In this document: piece after piece, positions 1 to 9,463 of the stretch
Layout of the letters: every line of letters starts with the position of its first letter
Numbering within the stretch: the first letter of the stretch is position 1
NCBI GenBank assembly: GCA_020247545.1
Contig: JADCIX010000001.1
Coordinates: 84,650 to 148,649, forward strand
Length of the DNA: 64,000 bases
DNA from: Rhodocyclaceae bacterium
GTDB lineage: Bacteria; Pseudomonadota; Gammaproteobacteria; Burkholderiales; Usitatibacteraceae
Reading direction: 5' to 3'
The notes under the pieces: model-generated
Databases searched by the model: none
Seen by the model: the letters and a program-made list of their open reading frames with translations, nothing else
Told to the model about the DNA's origin: nothing
Made by a program: the position numbers and the translations under genes

Positions 1-3000
1 GCTGCCGTTGGTAAACCAGATGTATGATACGCCGGTATCAGGGGAGTCAGTTACAACGTAACGCCAAACGAGATCGCCAAAGCCGTCGCCATCGAGGTCG
101 CCCCCCGCCTGTACATCCCAGACTTGTTTGACCTGTCGCCAGAAAACTTCATTCGATGGCGAAAAACCCCGCCAGATTTTGATGTCACCGAACGTTCCTT
201 GCGTCATATTCTGGAAGGCAAGGTCTGACTTCCCGCTTCGGAAAAAGTCGCCTACACCAACCAAACGGTAACTTGGGCCTGGGTCCTGAAGTGCGCTAAA
301 TTGGAATCGGTTATTAAACAAGCGTGCGACTTGAAGTTGTGCTGAAGCGGACCGGACGACGATTGCGCTTTTGCCGTTGCCATCTATGTCAATCCCACCA
401 CGCCTAGAAAGCTGAATTGGCCCCGATAACGATCGAATTGTTCGAGTCAGCGAAAAGTTCGGACAGTTGGTCGTGCTGCTAGCCGCTAAAGACAAGCAGG
501 AGGCCACATTCCAAGAATAGATGCCCGGGCCAAAATTGCTTACCGTAAACCCAGTTGAAGTTTGGGTAGGCGGCAACGCGGGTGTTAAGACATCGGTGCC
601 AGTTGTTCGGTTAAAGATATAGAACGAGTAGCCTGCCGCACCTTCAACCCTACTCCAAGAGAAGTCCACGGAGCCTCCATTAATCACTGCTTGGTCAGCT
701 GGCGAAACCAGAGTCGGTGCTGGCGGAGAGGGAGTTAGCTCGTCAGCGCTACCCGGGTAGTAGACCGGGGTCGGTTTTCGGTACAAACCAACTGACGACC
801 CGAGCTGACCCATTGCATTACTACCCCAGCAAACGACGGCATCGCCGACCGTGGCGCAAGTGTGCGACACGCCTGCCGCGATGGACGCCACCCTGCTACC
901 GGGGGCGATTACGTCAACTGGAGTATTACTAAACGCTATTCCGTTTATACCCTGTAGGCTTCCCCAACACTTCACCCCCCCGGCAACAATTGCGCAAGTA
1001 TGATAAGGGCCCACTGCAACTGCAGTAACACTGTTACCCGCCGCAAACACCTGAACCGGCACTCGGCTGTTGCTGTAAGACCCGTTGCCTAGCTGTCCAC
1101 TGCTACCGTGGCCCCAACATTGCAGGCCACCGTTGACCACCGCGCAGGTGTGGAAGGTACCCGCGGAGACACTGGTGGCACCGGTACCAGCCGCGATTGA
1201 TTGCACCGGCACGTTGGAGTCTGTCGTGCTGTTGTTGCCCAACTGGCCGTACTGGTTCCAACCCCAACACCGCACGCCGCCACTGACGACCGCGCAACTA
1301 TATGAATTTCCGGCGGTAACAGCAACTGCGCCAAGCCCTGCTGCAATTGACTGCACCGGTGTATTTGAACCAGAAGTACTCCCGTTACCCAACTGGCCAC
1401 TTCCTCCATTTCCCCAGCACTGCACGCCGCCGCTGACTACAGCACAAGTATGGTATCCGCCCGCAGCAACTTGACCAACATTACCGGTAATGACTTGAAC
1501 GGGCTGTGATGCGGAGGTCGAACTACCGTTACCAAGTTGACCGAACCTCCCGTCTCCCCAACAGCGAAGCGCTCCCGCAACCACGGCACAAGCGTGCTGA
1601 TTGCCCACAGCAATGCTGGTTGCGCCAGAGTTCGCGGCAACCACCGAGACCGGTGTTGTGCTGTGGTTAGAAACACCATCCCCAAGGCCAAACTCATTAG
1701 TTCCCCAGCATGACACGCCTCCGCGTACCAACGCGCACGTCTGGCTCTCGGACGAGGCGACTACAGTGGCATTTCCGCCGGCAGCAATTGCGACGGTTGG
1801 CGGCAAAGTAGAGGAGCTGCCATCGCCTACTTGGCCGCTCGCATTATTACCCCAGCACAATGTCTGCCCATTGACGATGGTACAGGTATGCGCAGCTCCG
1901 GTCGCTACGATCGTCGCGCCTGACTTGGCCGGGATCGTTTGTAGCGGCACCGAACTTGGGCTCGCACCACTATTGCCGAGCTGACCACTTGTGTTTAAGC
2001 CCATACATCGCACACCGCTGTCAATCACGAAACACGTGTGTCTGGCACCGCCCGCTACTGCCGTCACCCCACTTCCCGAAGGAACGACCTGCACGGGAAC
2101 ACTGGATTGGCGCGTGCTGCCATTTCCTAGCCTGCCATCTGATCCCTCCCCCCAGCAGCGCAGCCCGCCGTTAACCACGGCACAACTATGCCATTGACCG
2201 GCCGCAACGGAAGTCGCCCCGCTACCCACAGCAATTGCCTGGACTGGGGAATTAGCAGAGACGCTACTGTTGTTGCCCAACTGCCCAAAGGCGCCGTTGC
2301 CCCAACATTGCACTCCGCCATTGACTGCGGCGCAGGTATGGTAGTCGCCGGTGGAAACTGCAGTGACGTTGCTACCCGCTGGGATAACGGATACGGGTAC
2401 AGACCGGTTTGAGGTGTTGCCGGTGCCAAGTTGCCCGGTGTTGTTGTACCCCCAACATTGCACGCCCCCGGCTACAACCGCACACGTATGCTGAGAACCT
2501 GCCGACACGGCAGTAACGTTGCTGCCGCTGGGAATAGCCTGCACAGGGGTATTAGAGTATGCGGTACTATTGTTTCCAAGCTGACCGTATGCACCGTAGC
2601 CCCAACACTGTGCACCACCGTTCACCACCGCGCAGGTGTGGTATGTCCCTGTGGAAATTTCGGTGACGTTGCTACCTGCCGCAATGACTTGAGTTGGCGA
2701 AGAGTTGTTCGAGTAATTGCCCGTCCCGAGCTGACCATAAGAATTCCCGCCCCAGCATTGAACCCCGCCGTTCACGACGATACAGGTGTGAGATCCGCCT
2801 GAACTGACGCGCGTCGCCGCTGGTGGCGATAGGCTTGGGCGTGCTCGCACTTCGATATTTGTGTTCAGCGTTGCCGACTCAATAGAATTGGTATAGCGAA
2901 TCGAGACCGAATAAGTCCCGGGTTGGGCGCTCGTGCTTCCTGAAATCGTTAGGTTACCAAGACCATCATAGGTGGCGATCAAACCGGCTGGAAGCCCAGA

Positions 3001-5949
3001 AACGCTGACTGAATTTGGTGGCTGAGAGCCACCAATCAGCAATCTGCCAACGTATGTTTGACCTGCCTGCACGACCGGAAAAGTGGAAGCCACCAGTTGC
3101 GCGCTAAAATCCAGAACTTCGATAGTCTGCGTAACCGGCTCGGCGGGTAAGAAATTACGGTCACCCACTTGAAATGCCTTGAGCTGACAGGATCCGCGCT
3201 TTACCAAGGTTACAGTCCTGTCATTCGCCAAACAGACTGATGGCGTCAAGCTTGTAAAGATTAGCGGTAGGTTTGACGACGCCGAAGCGTTTGGCGTCGT
3301 CGTACCGGCAGACACTCTCACTGATTGACCTGCAGGGAAACTGATTGTCTGCGCCGCGCCGTCCCCAACGATATCGACCGACGGATTGGATGCGCGAAAG
3401 ACGCCTCTCCCGTACGTCGCAATAAGCAGGGTTCGGTTATCAAACCACTGCAAGTCTTCAATCGCGACACCCGGCGCAAGTTCTGGCGCCAATTTCCATG
3501 AAGCGCCATCGTTCTCGCTTGTGTAAAGCCCAAACTCAGTCCCTGCGTAGAGCATTGTATTTTTCAGGGGATGTTGCGTCACCGTGTATACATAACGATT
3601 ACCCAAATTGCCGGTAATGTCCTGCCAGGTCGCTCCGCCATCAATGGTGCGAAAAATGGATTTGCTTGCCTGGGTGTAGCCAAACGTCGCATAGACTCGA
3701 TTGGAATCTGACTGGTCAATGAAAAGCCGCGTCCCATACCCCCAAGTTCCGATGGGCAATTTAAAGCTCTGCCAACTCGGAGTAGCGTCGAGAGCGTTTG
3801 AAGTCTTTTGCACTAGGCCGCCGGCCTGTCTAATCACCCAAACGACGTTCGCGTTACTTGGCGCAGCCGTTGCCGCGACAATGTTGTTTTTTGCGTCCGT
3901 AGGGTCAGGGCCGAGAATTTGCTTTCGTGTTGGTGCCGTGGTCCAAACATCATCGCTCGCCCAAAGCGACGTGTTCATCATGTAAACTCGGTTCGGGTTA
4001 TTTCTGTTTTGTTCGATGTAGGTGAAAAAGGGGTCCGATTCCGAGCCTGACCAAATTGTCTTGGAGGTAACCCCTGTCTCGGTCAAATTCACTTGTGAAA
4101 CTGCACCCTGCTGATAGGTCGTCAAAAACTGAAACGGGTTGTTCGGATTAAACGCCGCACGCATGCCGTCGCCGCCGGTCGGCTGCCACCAATTGGCGGC
4201 GTCGCCCCGATACATCGTGGTGCCGTTGTCCTGCAGGCCCGTGATGATTGCGCCTCCCAACCATGCAGAACCATTAACATAGTAGCTCTGGGTGATGCGT
4301 AGATCGTTATTCAGGTACGTCAGCGGCCCGACCCTCGTCCTATAGTCTGCGTATGAAGCAGGATCCACTCGCAGTTGCGTCACATCATCTGCACGCCAAA
4401 TGCCGCCATCATTGCCAAACCATACCCGCCGATTAGTAGACCCGTTGAAGTTGGGGTCAGTAAGAATAACGTGGTGATCCGCATGGAGCAATACGTTCAA
4501 TCCGCCGTTGGCGTAGGCTGGCTCTGGGAACGGCAAGTTGACCGAAGAGACCGGTCGGGTCGCATAGTCATTAACCATAGCCCATGTGCTGCCGCCGTCC
4601 AACGACTGCAGCACGACAATTTCGCCTAACAGGAGATGGTTGGCGTTTGTGGGATTTACCCAAAGGACATGGTTGTAGCCACCTTGGGATCGAGCATTAG
4701 CCCCCCAAGTTGAAGACGAGGCGCGCGCCAAATACACCCAGTCGTTGCCGCCGTTATCGGAACGCCAAATTTCATAGCGTTTATTGGCATCGCCAGATTT
4801 TGCGGTTATCGAGGCATAGACTCTTCCGGGGATGGATTTCGCATATGCGAAGTGGATATCGCGAGACTCACTTCTGTCATCACCCGGGAATCCGTTCGCA
4901 TAACGCCAAGTCAATCCGAAATCACCTGAGACCAAGATGCCTCGATAGTCCGTATTGGCGATAAGGTTGTTGGCGTTGTTTGGGTCCTGGCGCAGCCATT
5001 TGACTCTGGAAAATGACGGGCTGTTGCCAGAAGTTACGCTCGTATTCAGTCGCTGCTGCCATGTCGCCCCACCATCGCTACTACCCCAAATTCCCTCATA
5101 GTCCGCAGAAACCAGCATCAAATTTGACTGCGTTGGGTGAATCACAATACTCCGTGCCAACGCAAGGGCGGTGCCGGCGCCACCGGCAGGTTTGATCAGG
5201 GTCCAACTATTGCCACCGTCTCGAGTGACGATGATTCCAGGACCAGACGAGTTTGCGTATTCCCCAGTCGTCGCAAAAATCGTATTCGGATTTCCCGGCA
5301 TCATCGTCAGGCTAAATATGCCGACATAACCCAGCGCATCCGTTGTAGACCGCCACGAGTTACCTCCATCCAAGGATTTCCAAACCCCTCCCGTTACCGC
5401 GCCCAACCAAACGATGTTGGGGTTCGTTGGGTCTACAAGAATCGAGCGAATACGACCGCCGACATTGCCCGGACCCAGGTTGTCCCAAACCGCCGCGCCC
5501 TTTCGATTGAAGCCTGGCTGTGTCGACAACTCGGCAAGCGCCGCTTCTCGCTCTTCGAATGCTTGTTTCGCAGCGGCAGCGTAGCGTTTTTGATGCCCTT
5601 CAATGTCGCCCCCCATCCGCAGCAAGCGAAAGTATTGGTCTGCGCCGCCGGGGTACTCACCGGTTCGGGCCACCACGCCTTTAGTAAGGTGTCTGATCTT
5701 TCTGTCGGCCGAGGCTGCGCAAAAGTCCTTTAGTGAAACCGCCCGGTTTTTGAGCACCGTTTCAAGGTTTGCGGCCGTGATCTGCAAGCTCGCAGAAACG
5801 CTTTCGATTGTTGGCTGTTCAGGGCATGAAACCGTACTCAGCGACTTTTGAATAATCGGATTTGAAATTGCATATTCGGGAGCTGGCACTGTCGAACATC
5901 CAGTAAGAGCCGTGATCGCCGCTGCAATCAAACCGTTAACTGTTTTCAT
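1..5949 (-). CDS. Giant surface lipoprotein with BNR propeller, Ig-like, RCC1 and FG-GAP-like repeats (C-terminus outside window)
   Basis: Reading the minus strand from ATG at 5949-5947, segments I translated across its whole length are open to base 1, giving at least 1983 codons with no stop seen; the C-terminus is outside the window. The N-terminus is a lipoprotein-type signal ending in LTGCSTVP (Cys about residue 17). After a short helical stretch, residues about 150-860 carry repeated sialidase/BNR-type blades (SLDGGNSW, TRDGGNSW, SSDGGATW, TIDGGATW), as in sortilin/VPS10-like propellers. Residues about 880-1040 look Ig-like. About 14 RCC1-type repeats of about 50 residues follow, each with HTCAVV-GGVQCWG-GQLGNGS. 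The end has an Fn3-like segment and an FG-GAP-like motif (GGDLDGDGFGDLVWR). Inferred role: exported adhesin or surface scaffold. Ligand unknown. The ribosome-binding site is weak, so the start rests on the signal peptide. Confidence 0.85.
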   Translation of the reverse strand, partial: MKTVNGLIAAAITALTGCSTVPAPEYAISNPIIQKSLSTVSCPEQPTIESVSASLQITAANLETVLKNRAVSLKDFCAASADRKIRHLTKGVVARTGEYPGGADQYFRLLRMGGDIEGHQKRYAAAAKQAFEEREAALAELSTQPGFNRKGAAVWDNLGPGNVGGRIRSILVDPTNPNIVWLGAVTGGVWKSLDGGNSWRSTTDALGYVGIFSLTMMPGNPNTIFATTGEYANSSGPGIIVTRDGGNSWTLIKPAGGAGTALALARSIVIHPTQSNLMLVSADYEGIWGSSDGGATWQQRLNTSVTSGNSPSFSRVKWLRQDPNNANNLIANTDYRGILVSGDFGLTWRYANGFPGDDRSESRDIHFAYAKSIPGRVYASITAKSGDANKRYEIWRSDNGGNDWVYLARASSSTWGANARSQGGYNHVLWVNPTNANHLLLGEIVVLQSLDGGSTWAMVNDYATRPVSSVNLPFPEPAYANGGLNVLLHADHHVILTDPNFNGSTNRRVWFGNDGGIWRADDVTQLRVDPASYADYRTRVGPLTYLNNDLRITQSYYVNGSAWLGGAIITGLQDNGTTMYRGDAANWWQPTGGDGMRAAFNPNNPFQFLTTYQQGAVSQVNLTETGVTSKTIWSGSESDPFFTYIEQNRNNPNRVYMMNTSLWASDDVWTTAPTRKQILGPDPTDAKNNIVAATAAPSNANVVWVIRQAGGLVQKTSNALDATPSWQSFKLPIGTWGYGTRLFIDQSDSNRVYATFGYTQASKSIFRTIDGGATWQDITGNLGNRYVYTVTQHPLKNTMLYAGTEFGLYTSENDGASWKLAPELAPGVAIEDLQWFDNRTLLIATYGRGVFRASNPSVDIVGDGAAQTISFPAGQSVRVSAGTTTPNASASSNLPLIFTSLTPSVCLANDRTVTLVKRGSCQLKAFQVGDRNFLPAEPVTQTIEVLDFSAQLVASTFPVVQAGQTYVGRLLIGGSQPPNSVSVSGLPAGLIATYDGLGNLTISGSTSAQPGTYSVSIRYTNSIESATLNTNIEVRARPSLSPPAATRVSSGGSHTCIVVNGGVQCWGGNSYGQLGTGNYSNNSSPTQVIAAGSNVTEISTGTYHTCAVVNGGAQCWGYGAYGQLGNNSTAYSNTPVQAIPSGSNVTAVSAGSQHTCAVVAGGVQCWGYNNTGQLGTGNTSNRSVPVSVIPAGSNVTAVSTGDYHTCAAVNGGVQCWGNGAFGQLGNNSSVSANSPVQAIAVGSGATSVAAGQWHSCAVVNGGLRCWGEGSDGRLGNGSTRQSSVPVQVVPSGSGVTAVAGGARHTCFVIDSGVRCMGLNTSGQLGNSGASPSSVPLQTIPAKSGATIVATGAAHTCTIVNGQTLCWGNNASGQVGDGSSSTLPPTVAIAAGGNATVVASSESQTCALVRGGVSCWGTNEFGLGDGVSNHSTTPVSVVAANSGATSIAVGNQHACAVVAGALRCWGDGRFGQLGNGSSTSASQPVQVITGNVGQVAAGGYHTCAVVSGGVQCWGNGGSGQLGNGSTSGSNTPVQSIAAGLGAVAVTAGNSYSCAVVSGGVRCWGWNQYGQLGNNSTTDSNVPVQSIAAGTGATSVSAGTFHTCAVVNGGLQCWGHGSSGQLGNGSYSNSRVPVQVFAAGNSVTAVAVGPYHTCAIVAGGVKCWGSLQGINGIAFSNTPVDVIAPGSRVASIAAGVSHTCATVGDAVVCWGSNAMGQLGSSVGLYRKPTPVYYPGSADELTPSPPAPTLVSPADQAVINGGSVDFSWSRVEGAAGYSFYIFNRTTGTDVLTPALPPTQTSTGFTVSNFGPGIYSWNVASCLSLAASSTTNCPNFSLTRTIRSLSGPIQLSRRGGIDIDGNGKSAIVVRSASAQLQVARLFNNRFQFSALQDPGPSYRLVGVGDFFRSGKSDLAFQNMTQGTFGDIKIWRGFSPSNEVFWRQVKQVWDVQAGGDLDGDGFGDLVWRYVVTDSPDTGVSYIWFTNGS
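770..2815 (-). repeat. About 14 tandem RCC1-type coding repeats (period about 150 bp)
   Basis: Within the giant lipoprotein gene the minus strand encodes about 14 consecutive units of 46-50 residues. The core is HTCAVVNGG-QCWG-GQLGNGS followed by PVQ-I-AGS-VTAVSAG. Each unit has two cysteines (HTC and CWG), so one disulfide per blade is plausible. Fourteen units would make two seven-bladed propellers. Unit 8 has lost part of the GQLG segment and units 13-14 are the most diverged. The regular period makes this stretch prone to recombination and to assembly error. Confidence 0.85.
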
Positions 5950-6282
5950 CGTGATCCCACTTTCTTACGTTTTTTTGGTGAGGCTGGTTGTTGTTAATTT
6001 ATAGATTTATGAAACCAAGTGTTCGCGCCGCTTCAATATTGACCCAGGCTGCCGATTGAAATTTGATCTAGCCTGAATACTTCATGGGTCGCCTGCCGTT
6101 TCGAAGTATGTTAGCTGGTGGCGATGTGCAAAACAATTTGGGTTTACCGTTTTGTTGCGGTGCAGCGTGACTTCGTATTAGATTAGCCTAATATTAGCCG
6201 AACCTTATATCATCATATCCACTACACCCCACCACGCCCCACTACGCCGCGTTTATGCTGCGGGCTAATCGGAACCAGCAAT
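5950..6282. promoter_or_regulatory. Divergent intergenic region between the giant lipoprotein gene and soxC
   Basis: This 333-bp gap must hold promoters for both divergent units. It contains a decayed copy of the CTAG-flanked repeat (6068 to about 6175). Next is an AT-rich block where ATTAG occurs at 6177-6181 and ATTAGCC at 6182-6188 and 6193-6199; the two ATTAGCC copies are 11 bp apart, one helical turn, as expected for an operator. No soxR-type regulator gene is in the window, so assigning these repeats to a Sox regulator is inference. Confidence 0.4.
6068..6175 (+). repeat. Truncated copy of the CTAG-flanked MITE-like repeat
   Basis: CTAG at 6068-6071 is followed by CCTGAATACTTCATGGG, matching the terminal repeat of the full copies at 18872 and 52772. 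The similarity continues through the internal CAAAACAATTTGG (CAAACCAATT in other copies) and then fades. No right terminal repeat is visible, so the copy is truncated or decayed. It has the same orientation as the 18872 copy. Confidence 0.6.
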
Positions 6283-7626
6283 ATGGCAGAGCAACCTAGC
6301 AGCGGACGGATCACCAAGGCACCGGAAAATTTTCTCTCGCCGGCAATGATTGCCGACGTTCAACGCGGACGCCGTGACTTTCTACGCGGGGCCTTCGCCG
6401 GTGCCTTGAGCGGCGCGGGTGCGGTCGTTGCAAGCGGTGCCGCCGCACAGACGCCATTGCTTGGCGACCCGAACATTCTTGAGTTGCCCGAACACACCAA
6501 GGGCTTGGGCCAACCGGTTGCCGCCACACCCTACGGCATGCCGTCTAAATATGAAGCGAATCTACAGCGACGCGAAAGCCCGGGATTGACCCGTGTCTCC
6601 GCCGCGTCAGTGTCATTTTGCCCGCTACAGGGACTGTTTGGCATCATCACGCCTAGCGGGTTGCACTTTGAACGACACCACCAAGGCTGGTGGGACATTG
6701 ATCCGACCAAACATCGTTTTATGATTAACGGCTTGGTGAAAAATGCCAAGGTCTATACGATGGATGATCTGATGCGGCTACCTTCGGTATCGCGCATGCA
6801 CTTTATCGAGTGTGGTGCAAACACCGGCATGGAGTGGGGCAATGTCGCGGTGCCAACCGTCCAATATACCCACGGCATGTTGAGTTGTTGTGAATTCACC
6901 GGTGTACCGCTTTCCGTTCTGCTGGAAGACTGCGGCTTCGATAAGTTGAAAGGCAAATACATTCTTGCTGAAGGGGCGGATGGCTCAAGCATGACGCGCA
7001 GCATCTCGATTGAGCGCGCGCTGGATGATTGTTTTGTGGCGTATGCCATGAACGGCGAGATGTTGCGCCCTGAGAACGGCTACCCGCTGCGACTGGTGGC
7101 ACCGGGCATTCAAGGCGTGAGCTGGGTGAAATGGTTGCGTCGTTTGGAAGTCGGCGATAAACCCTACGCCACCAAAGACGAAACCGTGCATTACATCGAC
7201 TTGATGCCCGATGGCACCCATCGGCAGTACACCAGTATTCAAGAGTGCAAGAGTGTCATCACTACCCCGTCAGGCGGCCAAACACTAATGGACAAGGGCT
7301 TTTACAACGTCAGTGGGCTGGCCTGGTCGGGTCGCGGCAAGGTTAAACGCGTCGATGTTTCTTTCGACGGTGGCCGCAACTGGCGGACGGCCAAGTTAGA
7401 CAGCCCGGTTCTCTCAAAATGTCTGACAAGATTCAGCATCGGATTTAACTGGGATGGCAGCCCGGCGATTTTGCAAAGCCGTGCGATCGACGAAACCGGC
7501 TACGTGCAGCCGCAAATGCGCCAACTTCGTCAGGTGCGGGGGACACGTTCGATCTATCACAACAATGCCATTCAAAGCTGGAAGTTGGATACCAATGGCG
7601 AAGTGTCTAACGTACATGTGGGTTAG
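6283..7626 (+). CDS. soxC: Sulfane dehydrogenase molybdopterin subunit SoxC
   Basis: 447 aa. SoxC is the molybdenum-cofactor subunit of the periplasmic SoxCD sulfane dehydrogenase, which oxidises the SoxY-bound sulfane sulfur and withdraws six electrons during complete thiosulfate oxidation. A Tat signal (GRRDFLRG, residues 29-36) precedes a hydrophobic stretch. The sulfite-oxidase fold follows, with the cofactor-ligand region HFIECGAN (Cys177) and a Mo-co dimerisation domain in the C-terminal third (VDVSFDGGRNW). It is the first gene of the sox operon, and its stop overlaps the preferred soxD start by 11 nt. Length fits the family. The ATG at 6283 lacks a strong Shine-Dalgarno, but all upstream features fit. 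Confidence 0.95.
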   Translation: MAEQPSSGRITKAPENFLSPAMIADVQRGRRDFLRGAFAGALSGAGAVVASGAAAQTPLLGDPNILELPEHTKGLGQPVAATPYGMPSKYEANLQRRESPGLTRVSAASVSFCPLQGLFGIITPSGLHFERHHQGWWDIDPTKHRFMINGLVKNAKVYTMDDLMRLPSVSRMHFIECGANTGMEWGNVAVPTVQYTHGMLSCCEFTGVPLSVLLEDCGFDKLKGKYILAEGADGSSMTRSISIERALDDCFVAYAMNGEMLRPENGYPLRLVAPGIQGVSWVKWLRRLEVGDKPYATKDETVHYIDLMPDGTHRQYTSIQECKSVITTPSGGQTLMDKGFYNVSGLAWSGRGKVKRVDVSFDGGRNWRTAKLDSPVLSKCLTRFSIGFNWDGSPAILQSRAIDETGYVQPQMRQLRQVRGTRSIYHNNAIQSWKLDTNGEVSNVHVG

Positions 7627-8689
7627 GCGCGCCGTGAGTCGTCTGCACAAGCCATTCTTGGTCGCCACAGCGTTGCTGGTCGGCACAAGCGCACTCGCGC
7701 AACAGAAGTACCCCGGCATTGGTCGTGCGGTAACGCCTGCAGAAGTCAAGGCTTGGGATATTGACGTTCGGCCAGACTTCAAGGGGCTTCCGCCAGGTTC
7801 TGGTTCAGTGGCAATTGGCCAACAAATCTGGGAGGCCAAGTGTGAGTCCTGCCACGGTACGTTTGGTGAATCCAACGAGGTCTTCACACCGATTGCAGGC
7901 GGAACGACCAAGCAGGACATGGAAACCGGGCGTGTCGCTAGCCTAAGGCGGTCGGATTTCCCGCAGCGCAGCACCCTGATGAAACTTTCGCAGCTCTCGT
8001 CCTTATGGGATTACATCAATCGCGCCATGCCTTGGAATGCGCCGAAATCGCTGACAACGGACCAGGTGTATGCGGTAACCGCGTACATCCTGAATCTGGG
8101 GGATATCATTCCGTCTGATTTTGTACTCTCTGACAAAAACATCGCCGAGGTGCAGTCACGGTTGCCGAATCGCAATGGGCTGGTTACCTTTATGCCGATG
8201 TGGGACGTGCGCGGCAAAGGCGATGTGACGAATACGGCGTGCATGGCCAATTGCGCCAGGGAGGTAACACTGTCGTCAACCATGCCGGATCATGCGCGTA
8301 ATGCACACGGCAATATCGCCGAGCAGAATCGGCTTGTTGGCGCGGTGCGCGGGGCCGACACCACCAAACCACCACCGCCGGTCATGGCGTCCACTCGCGA
8401 GGTGCCGATGGCTGCACCCGCCCCGTCGAAGGCGGTGACGGGCGCAGAGTTGGCGCGCAAAAGTACCTGTGTCGCCTGCCATGTCGCAAACCGGAAACTG
8501 GTCGGGCCAAGTTATGCCGATATTGCCAAGAGATATGCCGGTGACAGCTCAGCCGTTGCCAAATTGATGGACAAGGTACGCAAGGGAGGATCCGGCGTAT
8601 GGGGTGTCATCCCAATGCCACCGCATCCGGAGCTGACAGACGCCGATATCAAAATGCTGGTGGAGTGGAGTTTGCAGGGTGGTAAGTAG
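7616..8689 (+). CDS. soxD: Sulfane dehydrogenase dihaem cytochrome c subunit SoxD
   Basis: 357 aa from ATG 7616. It receives electrons from SoxC. After a signal peptide ending ALAQQ (about residue 30) there are two c-type haem sites, CESCH at residues 76-80 and CVACH at 285-289. The second domain ends with a class I cytochrome Met-ligand segment (VIPMPPHPEL). The open frame reaches upstream to 7454, but that part only antisenses or overlaps soxC. ATG 7616 overlaps soxC by 11 nt; GTG 7634, with the AGG of the soxC stop region just upstream, is an equally plausible start and would shorten the signal peptide by six residues. Translational coupling to soxC is likely. Confidence 0.93.
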   Translation: MWVRRAVSRLHKPFLVATALLVGTSALAQQKYPGIGRAVTPAEVKAWDIDVRPDFKGLPPGSGSVAIGQQIWEAKCESCHGTFGESNEVFTPIAGGTTKQDMETGRVASLRRSDFPQRSTLMKLSQLSSLWDYINRAMPWNAPKSLTTDQVYAVTAYILNLGDIIPSDFVLSDKNIAEVQSRLPNRNGLVTFMPMWDVRGKGDVTNTACMANCAREVTLSSTMPDHARNAHGNIAEQNRLVGAVRGADTTKPPPPVMASTREVPMAAPAPSKAVTGAELARKSTCVACHVANRKLVGPSYADIAKRYAGDSSAVAKLMDKVRKGGSGVWGVIPMPPHPELTDADIKMLVEWSLQGGK

Positions 8690-8814
8690 TCATTGTGCGT
8701 TTTTGGGGTTGATCTGCAGCAAGGATTGTTTGGCAGATCAATGTGCGAAGTCTTGTATATTCTTCAGCTTGCCTCAAGTAAAAGTACGTTTCTTTAGATT
8801 GCAAAGGGATAAAC

Positions 8815-9282
8815 ATGAATAGACGCGAAGTACTAAAGGCTGGCAGCAGCAGCACCGTCATGGCATTGATGATGAGTGCCGGACTACTCAGAGCAGGTGA
8901 TGTCGCGGCGCAAGAGTGGAACAAAAATGCGTTTGAAGCCAAAAACCTTAACGATACGGTGAAGGCGCTCGGTGGAACAGCTGCCACCGAATCCAGGGAT
9001 ATCACGTTTGTGAATGCCCCCGATATTGCGGAAAACGGTGCCGTTGTGCCGGTTGGCGTGCAAAGCAAAATTCCGAAGACGGAAATGATCGCGATTTTGG
9101 TGGAGAAGAATCCGAACTCGCTTTCAGCGGCGTTTACGATTCCAGAAGGTACCGAGGCCACCGTTTCGACTCGTGTGAAGATGGGACAGACATCCAATGT
9201 ACACGCCGTGGTGAAGGCGGACGGGAAGTTCTATTACGCGACGAAGGAGATCAAGGTAACCCTGGGTGGATGTGGCGGCTAG
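8815..9282 (+). CDS. soxY: Thiosulfate oxidation carrier protein SoxY
   Basis: 155 aa. SoxY carries pathway intermediates covalently on a C-terminal swinging-arm cysteine; here the protein ends VTLGGCGG, the diagnostic GGCGG tail. The N-terminus MNRREVLKAG followed by a hydrophobic run and VAAQ is a Tat signal. The sequence AAAGGGA lies just upstream of ATG 8815. SoxY works as a heterodimer with SoxZ. The stop codon falls inside the long inverted repeat that separates it from soxZ. Confidence 0.95.
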   Translation: MNRREVLKAGSSSTVMALMMSAGLLRAGDVAAQEWNKNAFEAKNLNDTVKALGGTAATESRDITFVNAPDIAENGAVVPVGVQSKIPKTEMIAILVEKNPNSLSAAFTIPEGTEATVSTRVKMGQTSNVHAVVKADGKFYYATKEIKVTLGGCGG

Positions 9283-9405
9283 AAGCGGCGTCTTTCGATG
9301 TGATGCGGCGTTGCTTCCTCGTTTTGTTCGCTCATGTATAACCCATACATGTCGCTCACAAAGCCTTCGTCGCGCCTTGCCTGACATCGAAATACTTGCT
9401 TCTAG
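9279..9405. repeat. 127-bp imperfect inverted repeat between soxY and soxZ
   Basis: The outer 8 bp, CTAGAAGC at 9279-9286 and GCTTCTAG at 9398-9405, are perfectly inverted. Inside, TTTCGATGT pairs with ACATCGAAA, and ATGTAT pairs with ATACAT around the centre AACCC near 9338-9344. Transcribed, it would form a long hairpin with its base on the soxY stop codon. There is no U-tract, so a terminator is unlikely. Processing, mRNA stabilisation or a small mobile repeat are possible. The soxZ ribosome site (AGGAG, about 9452) lies downstream of the hairpin. Confidence 0.75.
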
Positions 9406-9463
9406 TTTTGCAACGATCGCCCACACAACGAAAAAAACGATACGTAGGAATTAGGAGAAATTC

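Noticed and set aside
717..5851. Numerous plus-strand frames
   Set aside because: All lie opposite the giant minus-strand gene, lack ribosome sites, and have the composition expected from its complement.
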